DNA of 6,806 nucleotides, taken from Mageeibacillus sp. UBA1193. Its GTDB lineage: Bacteria > Bacillota > Clostridia > Saccharofermentanales > Saccharofermentanaceae. This document shows positions 1 to 6,156 of this stretch, in pieces (positions within the stretch are counted from its first letter, which is position 1; every line of letters starts with the position of its first letter). Location: assembly GCA_002310155.1 (NCBI GenBank), contig DBYF01000023.1, positions 417 to 7,222 on the forward strand. The letters are read 5' to 3'. The position numbers and the translations under genes are program-made. The notes under the pieces were generated by a model. The model was not told the DNA's origin, did not search any database, and saw only the letters and a program-made list of their open reading frames with translations.

Positions 1-1875
1 GAGTCTTATGTTGATGGCAACTTCGCTGAGTCCGTAAAGGGTACTCTTTCTTCTCTGGACGGCTGCTCCAGAAAGGGCCTCGTTTCCAGATTCGACGGTA
101 CGATCGGTGCAGGTACAGTCCTGATGCCTTTCGGTGGCCGTTATCAGCTGACACCTGAAGAAGGTATGGCTTGCAAGATCCCGGTAGAAGAGGGTAAGAC
201 AAATGCTGTTTCCGTAATGGCTTACGGTTTCGATCCTTACTTCTCCGCATGGAGCCCGTTCCATGGTGCTTACCACGCTGTAACTGAATCTCTCCTGCGT
301 CTGGCCTGCATGGGTGTTGATCCCTTCAAAGCAAGACTGACATTCCAGGAGTACTTTGAGCGTATGGCAGGCGAGAAGTCTTGGGGTAAGCCGCTGTCCG
401 CACTCCTCGGTGCTTACAAGGCTCAGCTTGACTTCGGTACCGCTTCTATCGGTGGTAAGGACAGCATGTCCGGTTCCTTTAATGAACTGCATGTTCCGCC
501 GACGCTGGTATCCTTCGCTGTCGGTATGACAACAACAGATAAGGTCGTTTCTTCCACACTTTCCGCATCCGGTAAGAAGCTCTATGCGATCAAGATCAGA
601 CGTGATGATAACGGATGTTATGTGAAGGATCACGCGATCCGTGTAATGAAGTGCCTGACTCAGATCCAGGATCGCGGTCAGCTCCTCACCGCAGGTGTCG
701 TAAGATCTGCCGGTATCGCAGCAAGAGTTGCCCAGATGTGCTTCGGTAACAAGCTCGGTTTCAGCTTCTCCGATAAGTTCTCTATGGAAGACCTCTTCAA
801 GCATTCCTTCGGTACAGTACTCCTCGCAGTCAGCGATGGAAATGCTGTAGAGAAGATCGAGCAGGTCGGCGGTAAGCTCCTCGGTGTAACCACAGATGAT
901 GGAAAGCTCACATACGGCGATCAGGCTATCTCTATCGACGATGCGATCAAGGCATTCGAGAGTAAGCTCGAGCCGATCTTCCCGACAGTTGTTGACGAAG
1001 GCGCTGCTGTTTCTTACGAGAAGGGTAATGTTGAGAAGAACGCGATCACAGCTCCTACGATCCTGACAGGAGCGAAGCCGAAGGTATTCATTCCGGTATT
1101 CCCGGGTACGAACTGCGAATACGATACAGCATTTGCATTCTCCCGCGCTGGTGCTGATCCAGATGTTATGGTCATCCGTAACAGAAACTCCCAGGAGGTT
1201 GAAGATTCCTTCAAGGAGATGAGCGAGAGAATCAAGACAGCAAATATGATCATGATCCCGGGTGGTTTCTCCGCAGGTGACGAACCGGAAGGATCCGGTA
1301 AGTTTATTGCTGCTGCTTTCAGAAATGCAGCAGTTACAGAGTCCGTCCGTGACCTACTCTTTAACAGAGACGGTCTTATGCTTGGTATCTGCAACGGCTT
1401 CCAGGCTCTCATGAAACTCGGACTTCTCCCGTACGGCGATATCCTGCCGCTCGAGCATGACGGCCCGACACTGACATTCAACCGTATCGGCCGCCACCAG
1501 AGCGCATACGTTTCCACGAAGATCGTTTCCAATAACTCTCCGTGGCTGTCCTTCACAAATGAAGGCGACACCTATGAGATCGCGATCTCCCACGGCGAAG
1601 GCCGCTTCTGCGGATCCGAGGCTCTGCTTAAGGAACTCTTCGCTAAGGGTCAGGTAGCTACTCAGTACGTAGATGCTGAAGGCAAGCCGACTATGGATAC
1701 TGCATTCAACCCGAACGGTTCCATGTGCGCGATCGAAGGTATCATCTCTCCGAACGGACGTATCCTCGGTAAGATGGGCCACAGTGAGCGTCTTGGTAAC
1801 GGTGTTGCTAAGAATATCCCGGGTGAGAAGGATCAGAAGATCTTCGAGGCCGGTGTACGGTACTTTGTTGGATGA
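1..1875 (+). CDS. purL: Phosphoribosylformylglycinamidine synthase (FGAM synthase), C-terminal part, 5'-truncated by window edge
   Basis: The reading frame is open from base 1 and ends at TGA 1873-1875, giving 624 residues of a protein that in this family is about 1,200 or more. It catalyses the ATP- and glutamine-dependent conversion of FGAR to FGAM, the fourth step of cytosolic de novo purine synthesis. Visible in order (window codons): an AIR-synthase-like N subdomain containing RFDGTIGAGTVLMPFGG (about 31-47) and the ATP/substrate motif GGKDSMSGSF (151-160); its C subdomain (about 165-300); a linker; then a class I glutamine amidotransferase domain from about 360 with FPGTNCEYD, PGGFSAGDE, the nucleophile Cys464 in LGICNGFQ, and His531/Glu533 in SHGEGRF. 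The end, FEAGVRYFVG, is a normal family terminus. Fusion of synthase and glutaminase is the large single-chain form, as opposed to the separate PurS/PurL/PurQ set. Codon use is strongly biased (GGT, GCT, AAG, ATC), suggesting high expression. The stop overlaps the next start (ATGA). The ATG at 124 is internal, not the start. Confidence 0.97.
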   Translation, partial: ESYVDGNFAESVKGTLSSLDGCSRKGLVSRFDGTIGAGTVLMPFGGRYQLTPEEGMACKIPVEEGKTNAVSVMAYGFDPYFSAWSPFHGAYHAVTESLLRLACMGVDPFKARLTFQEYFERMAGEKSWGKPLSALLGAYKAQLDFGTASIGGKDSMSGSFNELHVPPTLVSFAVGMTTTDKVVSSTLSASGKKLYAIKIRRDDNGCYVKDHAIRVMKCLTQIQDRGQLLTAGVVRSAGIAARVAQMCFGNKLGFSFSDKFSMEDLFKHSFGTVLLAVSDGNAVEKIEQVGGKLLGVTTDDGKLTYGDQAISIDDAIKAFESKLEPIFPTVVDEGAAVSYEKGNVEKNAITAPTILTGAKPKVFIPVFPGTNCEYDTAFAFSRAGADPDVMVIRNRNSQEVEDSFKEMSERIKTANMIMIPGGFSAGDEPEGSGKFIAAAFRNAAVTESVRDLLFNRDGLMLGICNGFQALMKLGLLPYGDILPLEHDGPTLTFNRIGRHQSAYVSTKIVSNNSPWLSFTNEGDTYEIAISHGEGRFCGSEALLKELFAKGQVATQYVDAEGKPTMDTAFNPNGSMCAIEGIISPNGRILGKMGHSERLGNGVAKNIPGEKDQKIFEAGVRYFVG

Positions 1876-2711
1876 ACAAACAGGAAGTGCTGTCCATACT
1901 CGATGAGTACGGCTTTCAGGCCAAGAAGAGCCTAGGGCAGAATTTTCTGTGTAACGAAGATGTGATCGGGGATATCCTCGATCTGGCGCAACTTGATAAA
2001 GATACGACATGCCTTGAGATCGGACCCGGTCTCGGGGCATTGTCGGAAAAGGCCGTTTTACTTTCTGGAAACTATGTCGCTGTCGAGATCGATACGAGAT
2101 TTCAGCCGAGACTTTCCGAAGTGATCGAAAAGAACGGTGGAAAGGTCATTTTCAAGGATTATCTCCAGCTGACGAAGGACGATCTTCCCGATCCTGACTT
2201 TGCTCCTGAGGTGATCCTCTCGAACCTTCCGTACTATGTCATGACACCGATCATGCTCAAGGTCATGAAGGATTTCCCCTCATGCCACAAGATGGTGTTC
2301 ATGGTGGAAGAAGAGGCTCTGGACCGCATCTTTGCGAAACCCGGCACGAAGCAGTACGGACCGCTCTCCGTCCTGACGGACCTGTTCGGGACAAAGAAGA
2401 AATGTTTTAGCGTCGACGGTGGAAGCTTCTATCCGGCGCCGAATACGGTCTCTTCCGTTATCGGGATAGATGCGGGAGGAGAGAATGGCACTTGGGATCC
2501 GGAATGGATCGGATTTGTTGAGAGTGCTTTTGCATTACGGAGAAAAACACTGGTCAACAGTCTTTCTTCGAGCGGGAAATACAGTAAAGAAAGAGTGCTT
2601 TCCGCGCTGAAAGCACTGGACATAAAAGAATCGGTGAGAAGTGAGGAACTTCTGCCCTCGTACTTTGTCAGGATCTATGAGGTCCTTAATGAGAGAAAGG
2701 ATGAGAACTAA
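1872..2711 (+). CDS. rsmA: 16S rRNA (adenine(1518)-N6/adenine(1519)-N6)-dimethyltransferase RsmA (KsgA)
   Basis: The enzyme transfers four methyl groups from S-adenosylmethionine to two adjacent adenines in the 3'-terminal hairpin of 16S rRNA during late 30S assembly. The 279-residue length is normal for the family. Motifs: KKSLGQNFL (18-26), the conserved N-terminal substrate region; SAM motif I LEIGPGLGALS (48-58); motif II acidic residues in VEID (71-74); Asp96 in the motif III region; the catalytic N6-adenine motif NLPYYV (118-123); FxPxPNTVSS (186-195); and FALRRKTLVNSL (220-231) in the C-terminal helical domain. The paralogous Erm resistance methylases share the fold, but the N-terminal KSLGQNF and C-terminal RRK features favour RsmA. 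The start ATG 1872 overlaps the purL stop by 4 bases, and no purine-rich Shine-Dalgarno is visible just upstream, so translation probably depends on ribosomes finishing purL. Glycine GGG and other rarer codons appear here, so codon bias is weaker than in purL. The segment VEEEALDRI (145-153) differs from the usual VQKEVAxRx. Confidence 0.97.
   Translation: MNKQEVLSILDEYGFQAKKSLGQNFLCNEDVIGDILDLAQLDKDTTCLEIGPGLGALSEKAVLLSGNYVAVEIDTRFQPRLSEVIEKNGGKVIFKDYLQLTKDDLPDPDFAPEVILSNLPYYVMTPIMLKVMKDFPSCHKMVFMVEEEALDRIFAKPGTKQYGPLSVLTDLFGTKKKCFSVDGGSFYPAPNTVSSVIGIDAGGENGTWDPEWIGFVESAFALRRKTLVNSLSSSGKYSKERVLSALKALDIKESVRSEELLPSYFVRIYEVLNERKDEN
2697..2701 (+). promoter_or_regulatory. Probable ribosome binding site for the ZapA-like gene
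   Basis: AAGGA lies in the last codons of rsmA, 11 bases before ATG 2713, slightly longer than ideal. It abuts an in-frame ATG at 2701, too close to serve that one. A competing TGAGG (2678-2682) sits 6 bases before another in-frame ATG at 2689, so the start is not settled by this signal. Confidence 0.4.
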
Positions 2712-2712
2712 C

Positions 2713-3195
2713 ATGGCATATGAGCGTATATCGGATTCTCTTTTCGAGAAGTATTCTTCTTCCGGAAACGAATCGGGAAAAGCGAAGTCGAAAAAGAGCA
2801 AGAAGCAGGAGAAGGCTGCGCTTGCCGAGTATCTCCAGCTGCCCCGCGAGGCTGAACCGAAGGTCAAGAGAAAATCGAAGAATCCGGCTGAGAAGTATCC
2901 GCAGACGCTCATGGTGCGTATCGCAGGTATGAATTACCGTTTTCAGGTGGATTCGGATATCGAGAAAGCAAAGACACTCTACTGCGCCAAGATCGCTAAC
3001 GATCTTCTGCAGGAAACTCTCGATGAGAATCCCTTGATCCCGACCAATCAGGCCCTGATCCTTGCTTATATGGAAGCATGCTTCCGCTGGCAGAGCGAAG
3101 TCCATAAGACGGAAGAAGAAAAAGAGAAGGAAGCTCCGCTCCTTCCTCTGGAACAGTACTGCAAAGAGAATAACATTCCGAAGGAGATCTTATGA
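2713..3195 (+). CDS. zapA: ZapA-like cell division protein with lysine-rich N-terminal extension
   Basis: The encoded protein is 160 residues. Residues about 66-135 fit the ZapA fold: a short beta hairpin (LMVRIAGMNYRFQVDSD), then a long amphipathic helix through KAKTLYCAKIANDLLQE and ILAYMEACFRWQSEVHK. ZapA proteins dimerise through such helices and cross-link FtsZ filaments at mid-cell. Before this domain are about 65 residues that are polar and rich in lysine (roughly 22-61), likely disordered; a charged KTEEEKEKE stretch and a short tail follow. Typical ZapA is about 80-110 residues, so the extension is notable. ATG 2713 is one base after the rsmA stop and was chosen for its position and its natural-looking MAYERISDSLFEKY start; ATG 2701 and ATG 2689 are in-frame alternatives adding 4 or 8 residues. 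The 3' end overlaps the U32 gene by 4 bases (ATGA). A ZapA-like gene directly before a U32 gene is, to my knowledge, common in Clostridia and supports the call. FtsZ binding itself is inferred. Confidence 0.8.
   Translation: MAYERISDSLFEKYSSSGNESGKAKSKKSKKQEKAALAEYLQLPREAEPKVKRKSKNPAEKYPQTLMVRIAGMNYRFQVDSDIEKAKTLYCAKIANDLLQETLDENPLIPTNQALILAYMEACFRWQSEVHKTEEEKEKEAPLLPLEQYCKENNIPKEIL
3181..3186 (+). promoter_or_regulatory. Ribosome binding site for the U32 gene
   Basis: AAGGAG ends 5 bases before ATG 3192, inside the last codons of the ZapA-like gene. The strong match supports ATG 3192 as the start, even though it overlaps the upstream stop by 4 bases. Confidence 0.75.
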
Positions 3196-5630
3196 GAAAA
3201 CCGGAACTTCTGGCCCCGGCGGGCTCTATGACAATGCTTCGCGCGGCGGTCGATGCCGGCGCGGATGCGGTATATCTCGGACTGGACCAGTACAATGCCC
3301 GTATGCATGCAGATAACTTTACTCTCGAGACATTGAGAGAGGCGCTGGAATATGCTCATCTGCGAAATACACGTGTTTATATCACTCTGAATACTCTGAT
3401 CGATGATGATGAGATGATGGATGCTGTAGAGCTCGCAATTGCGGCCTATAAGCAGGGAGTAGACGCGTTCCTGATCCAGGACAAGGGTCTGGCTTCCTAT
3501 CTCGCGGAGCATCTTCCGCAGATCCCTCTTCACGCAAGTACACAGATGAATGTGTTCTCACTGACACAGAGCGAAGAGATGAAGGAGCTCGGTATGAAGC
3601 GTGTCGTTCTTCCGAGAGAGCTTTCTCTTGATGAGATCCGTGCACGTGCGGAGCTTTTCCACGATAACGATATTGAAGTCGAAGTGTTTGTTCATGGCGC
3701 CATGTGTGTATGCTATTCCGGACTTTGCCTTTTCAGTGCGATGAACAAGTCCGGTTCCAGATCCGGTAACCGTGGATCCTGCGCGCAGCCGTGCCGACAG
3801 AACTACCAGATATTTGAAGGAAACCGCGAAGTAGCTGTTTCCGGAAGACCGATCCGCGAAGGAAAACTTCTTTCCCCGAAGGATCAGTCTGCGCTTCCTT
3901 ATCTGCGTGATCTGATGAACATCGGTGTCGATTCTCTCAAGATCGAAGGCAGAATGAGAGACGAACAGTACGTTACTGCCGTTGTTTCCGCATACAGACG
4001 TATGATCGACGCGATCAGTGAGAACCGTGATTCCGAGGAGGTTCTCGAAGAAGTGAAGAACGATCTGCTGATCACATTTAACCGTGGCGGTGCTTTTACC
4101 ACACAATATATGCAGGGCAAAAAAGGACCGGATTACCTTTCCGGTGAATATGTTGGAAAGTATGGCCTTCTCTGGGGTGATATCGTTTCACTGAATGCGA
4201 AAGCCGGAACGATCTCCGTGCGTTCCTTCCTCCCGGATCCGCCACAGAAAGGTGACTTCCTGTCGATCCGCGATAAGGAAGAAGAGATCGCGAGCTTCCC
4301 GGTCGGAAAGATCGATGTTGACCGAAATGAATCGACCGTAAAAGGACTGCATCCGGATGCAATCGCGAAGCTTTCCCGTGGAATGACGGTCTATCGCATG
4401 AGTAAGAAGATCGAGATCCCGAAGGATAAGGTCCGCCGTGCCCCGATCAAAGGTGTTTTTACAAAGAACGGAGATGAATACGTTCTTGAGGTTAGCGTAT
4501 CTGACGGTGCTTTTGCCGGAGTATGCGCTTCTGCAAGAACTGAAGTTACATATCTCGGCGACAGTGAACCTCTGTCCTGGGAAAGAACAGAAGAACAGTT
4601 GAGAAAGACGGGACAAACACCGTTCAGCTTCGTGAAGCTCACGAAGGATGGTGATTTCCCCATCCAGCTCCGTATCTCAAGTATCAACGCATTGAGAAGA
4701 GATGCCATGGCTTTCCTGGCAGAAGCTATCCTTGAGAAGCAGACAGAAGGAAGATCTTCTGAATTCGCTCCTGACAAGGAAACAGATTATTCTTCCGAAA
4801 AACCGGAAAAAATGCATGTTACGATCGCAGAATACGTTGATATGAGAAGGATCACCGGCGGATACAGCTGCGGTGCGGATATCTATGTATTCCCGGCGCT
4901 CCAGATCGGACGATCCGGACGGATCATGTATATTGATGAGCTTCTCAGAACAGAACCGGATGCACGTGTCGCGTTACGTCTTCCCGGTGCATACAAGGAT
5001 GATATGTTCGATGCGATCTCCAAGGCGTATAATCTGATGTCTTCTCATGCAGGTGACCGTTTTGTCGGATTCTTCGGAACGAATGCTGACGAAAAGACCC
5101 GAGGCCTTACTGCCGGAGCGAATATTTTCAATCATTTCACGGCACGTTATGAAACAGCTAAGGGGCTGGATTATCTGTATCTTTCCTATGAACTGAATGA
5201 TGATCAGGTCAGAAAACTGGCACTAGGCCTCCGTTCAGACAATATTGCTTCGTATCTCGCGCTTCACCGCTATGGACCGATCGAGTGGATGCAGTCTGAA
5301 TTCTGTCCGCTAGGACGTCATCAGGCGCACTGTACGGTATGCCGTGATCATCCCGAAGTATCTCTCGGAGAGAAGACCTCGGAGAAGAATGATCATCACG
5401 ATGACCGTGTGGATATCGTATGTTATCCGGGCTACTGCCGGGCGGACCTGTTCGGAAAGGCGAGAAATCTTATCTCCGGCGCTACGGTTTCCGAGTTGCT
5501 TTCGAATAATATCCCTGTTGCTTCCGTAGTCCGTTTTATGAATGAGGATCAGGATGAGAGAAGAATGATCGTCGGATCCCTTTTTGATGAAGATATTGAT
5601 GATGAAGGAGAAGACTGGTATGAGTACTGA
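3192..5630 (+). CDS. U32 family protein (annotated as peptidase/collagenase-like), RlhA/TrhP-type RNA hydroxylation candidate with long C-terminal region
   Basis: The protein has 812 residues. The N-terminal U32 domain is clear: PELLAPAGSMTMLRAAVDAG (4-23) and DAVYLGL, the U32 signature from Glu164 to Ser182 (ExFxHGAMCxxYSGLCLFS, with Phe181 where the pattern expects an aliphatic residue), SGNRGSCAQPC (191-201) and LKIEGRMRDEQYV (249-261). A central beta-rich region (about 315-420, GLLWGDIVSL, KGDFLSIRD) resembles the collagenase-like/DUF3656 part of long U32 proteins, and a second alpha/beta region follows. Family members were named peptidases, but E. coli RlhA hydroxylates 23S rRNA cytidine and TrhP makes 5-hydroxyuridine in tRNA; UbiU/UbiV carry 4Fe-4S clusters on conserved cysteines. 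Cys172, 179, 197 and 201 are plausible cluster ligands here. The usual cysteine after the SPKD element is replaced (SPKDQS, 228-233). A second cysteine group (705, 714, 717, 744, 749) lies near the C-terminus. No signal peptide is seen, so it is cytoplasmic. Placement after rsmA fits an RNA-modification role, which remains inference; the substrate cannot be told. The acidic tail overlaps dut by 11 bases. Confidence 0.9.
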   Translation: MRKPELLAPAGSMTMLRAAVDAGADAVYLGLDQYNARMHADNFTLETLREALEYAHLRNTRVYITLNTLIDDDEMMDAVELAIAAYKQGVDAFLIQDKGLASYLAEHLPQIPLHASTQMNVFSLTQSEEMKELGMKRVVLPRELSLDEIRARAELFHDNDIEVEVFVHGAMCVCYSGLCLFSAMNKSGSRSGNRGSCAQPCRQNYQIFEGNREVAVSGRPIREGKLLSPKDQSALPYLRDLMNIGVDSLKIEGRMRDEQYVTAVVSAYRRMIDAISENRDSEEVLEEVKNDLLITFNRGGAFTTQYMQGKKGPDYLSGEYVGKYGLLWGDIVSLNAKAGTISVRSFLPDPPQKGDFLSIRDKEEEIASFPVGKIDVDRNESTVKGLHPDAIAKLSRGMTVYRMSKKIEIPKDKVRRAPIKGVFTKNGDEYVLEVSVSDGAFAGVCASARTEVTYLGDSEPLSWERTEEQLRKTGQTPFSFVKLTKDGDFPIQLRISSINALRRDAMAFLAEAILEKQTEGRSSEFAPDKETDYSSEKPEKMHVTIAEYVDMRRITGGYSCGADIYVFPALQIGRSGRIMYIDELLRTEPDARVALRLPGAYKDDMFDAISKAYNLMSSHAGDRFVGFFGTNADEKTRGLTAGANIFNHFTARYETAKGLDYLYLSYELNDDQVRKLALGLRSDNIASYLALHRYGPIEWMQSEFCPLGRHQAHCTVCRDHPEVSLGEKTSEKNDHHDDRVDIVCYPGYCRADLFGKARNLISGATVSELLSNNIPVASVVRFMNEDQDERRMIVGSLFDEDIDDEGEDWYEY
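5604..5610 (+). promoter_or_regulatory. Ribosome binding site for dut
   Basis: GAAGGAG ends 9 bases before ATG 5620 and lies inside the acidic C-terminal codons of the U32 gene. It selects ATG 5620 over the in-frame ATGs at 5584, 5587 and 5602, which would add acidic residues copied from the U32 tail region in another frame. Confidence 0.75.
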
Positions 5631-6111
5631 GATCTTTGTTGAGCGCATGCAGGACGATGCTGTGCTGCCGACCTATGCCCATGACGGCGATGCCGGAATG
5701 GATCTTTACAGTGTCACGGATATCGTGATAAATCCGGGTGAGACCGTTCTTATCCATACCGGACTGAAGTTTGCGATCCCTGTCGGATGTGAAGTGCAGG
5801 TGCGACCGAGATCCGGTCTTTCCCTGAACACACCTCTTCGTATCCCGAACGCTCCGGGAACGATCGACAGCGGCTATAGAGGAGAGATCTGTGTCATTCT
5901 GGAGAACACTTCTCCCGAGTCATACAAAAATGAGACAGAACTTCTCCTTACTGATAAGGGGAATAAGAAAGGTCCTTATCATGTTAGGAAAGGTGACCGT
6001 ATCGCTCAGATGGTCGTTGCCAGATATGAGAAGGCTGAGTTCACTATGACGGAGAACGTTGAAACTATCGGTATAAACCGTGAGGGTGGTTTCGGTTCGA
6101 CCGGAGTATAA
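5620..6111 (+). CDS. dut: dUTP diphosphatase (deoxyuridine 5'-triphosphate nucleotidohydrolase), trimeric type
   Basis: The encoded protein is 163 residues. It hydrolyses dUTP to dUMP and pyrophosphate, keeping uracil out of DNA and supplying dUMP for thymidylate synthesis. All five motifs of the homotrimeric all-beta family are present: I, DAGMDLYS (24-31); II, PRSGLSL (63-69); III, GTIDSGYRGEI (80-90) with the catalytic water-activating Asp83 and the uracil-stacking Tyr86; IV, GDRIAQMVV (125-133); V, REGGFGSTG (154-162) with the base-stacking Phe158. It should therefore be active. The segment between motifs III and IV (about 97-123, including ETELLLTDKGNKKGPYHV) is longer than in the common 145-150 residue enzymes and accounts for the extra length. 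The start overlaps the U32 stop by 11 bases, so the gene is probably translationally coupled and cotranscribed with it. dCTP deaminase shares the fold, but motif V with GGFGSTG and the motif III Asp-Tyr arrangement favour dUTPase. Confidence 0.96.
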   Translation: MSTEIFVERMQDDAVLPTYAHDGDAGMDLYSVTDIVINPGETVLIHTGLKFAIPVGCEVQVRPRSGLSLNTPLRIPNAPGTIDSGYRGEICVILENTSPESYKNETELLLTDKGNKKGPYHVRKGDRIAQMVVARYEKAEFTMTENVETIGINREGGFGSTGV

Positions 6112-6126
6112 TTCTTGTGGTAAAAT
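6097..6126 (+). promoter_or_regulatory. Candidate sigma-A-type promoter for corA
   Basis: A -35-like TCGACC (6097-6102, four of six matches to TTGACA) is followed after 18 bases by TAAAAT (6121-6126), preceded by TGG as in an extended -10. It straddles the end of dut and would start transcription near 6133, leaving a leader of about 25 bases with the corA Shine-Dalgarno. A perfect TATAAT at 6107-6112 also exists but contains the dut stop and lacks a recognisable -35. No terminator hairpin is seen between dut and corA, so readthrough from upstream is also possible. Confidence 0.4.
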
Positions 6127-6137
6127 GGACTAATTCT

Positions 6138-6146
6138 GAGGAAAGG
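6138..6146 (+). promoter_or_regulatory. Ribosome binding site for corA
   Basis: The purine run GAGGAAAGG ends 10 bases before ATG 6157. It lies in the only real intergenic gap (6112-6156) and supports ATG 6157; the nearby GTG at 6150 is followed at once by a stop. Confidence 0.65.
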
Positions 6147-6156
6147 CGTGTAAAGT

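Noticed and set aside
1014..1571. 185-codon minus-strand open frame inside purL
   Set aside because: It is antisense to the conserved glutaminase domain and shows no family features.
1354..2040. 228-codon open frame on the minus strand across the purL/rsmA junction
   Set aside because: It lies opposite two clear genes, has no recognisable motif or Shine-Dalgarno, and is explained by the biased codon use of the plus strand.
2641..2712. Upstream GTG/ATG starts for the ZapA-like gene (2641, 2689, 2701)
   Set aside because: GTG 2641 would overlap rsmA by 71 bases. 2701 has no Shine-Dalgarno spacing. 2689 remains possible (TGAGG 6 bases upstream), but 2713 fits the gene spacing best.
2160..2842. 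Repeated 12-mer TATCTCCAGCTG in rsmA and the ZapA-like gene
   Set aside because: Both copies encode Tyr-Leu-Gln-Leu in favoured codons; two copies do not suggest a functional repeat.
3558..4106. 182-codon minus-strand open frame inside the U32 gene
   Set aside because: It is opposite the U32 signature region, with low-information translation and no start signal.
5023..5031. TATAAT-like element inside the U32 gene
   Set aside because: It is mid-coding, with no -35 or nearby start codon; it encodes ordinary Tyr-Asn codons.
5584..5619. Upstream in-frame ATGs for dut at 5584, 5587 and 5602
   Set aside because: They would overlap the U32 gene more deeply, and the GAAGGAG at 5604-5610 points to ATG 5620. 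dUTPases normally begin a few residues before the first strand, as with 5620.
6112..6156. Possible terminator or small RNA between dut and corA
   Set aside because: I see no stable inverted repeat or T-run in these 45 bases, which are filled by promoter-like and Shine-Dalgarno elements.
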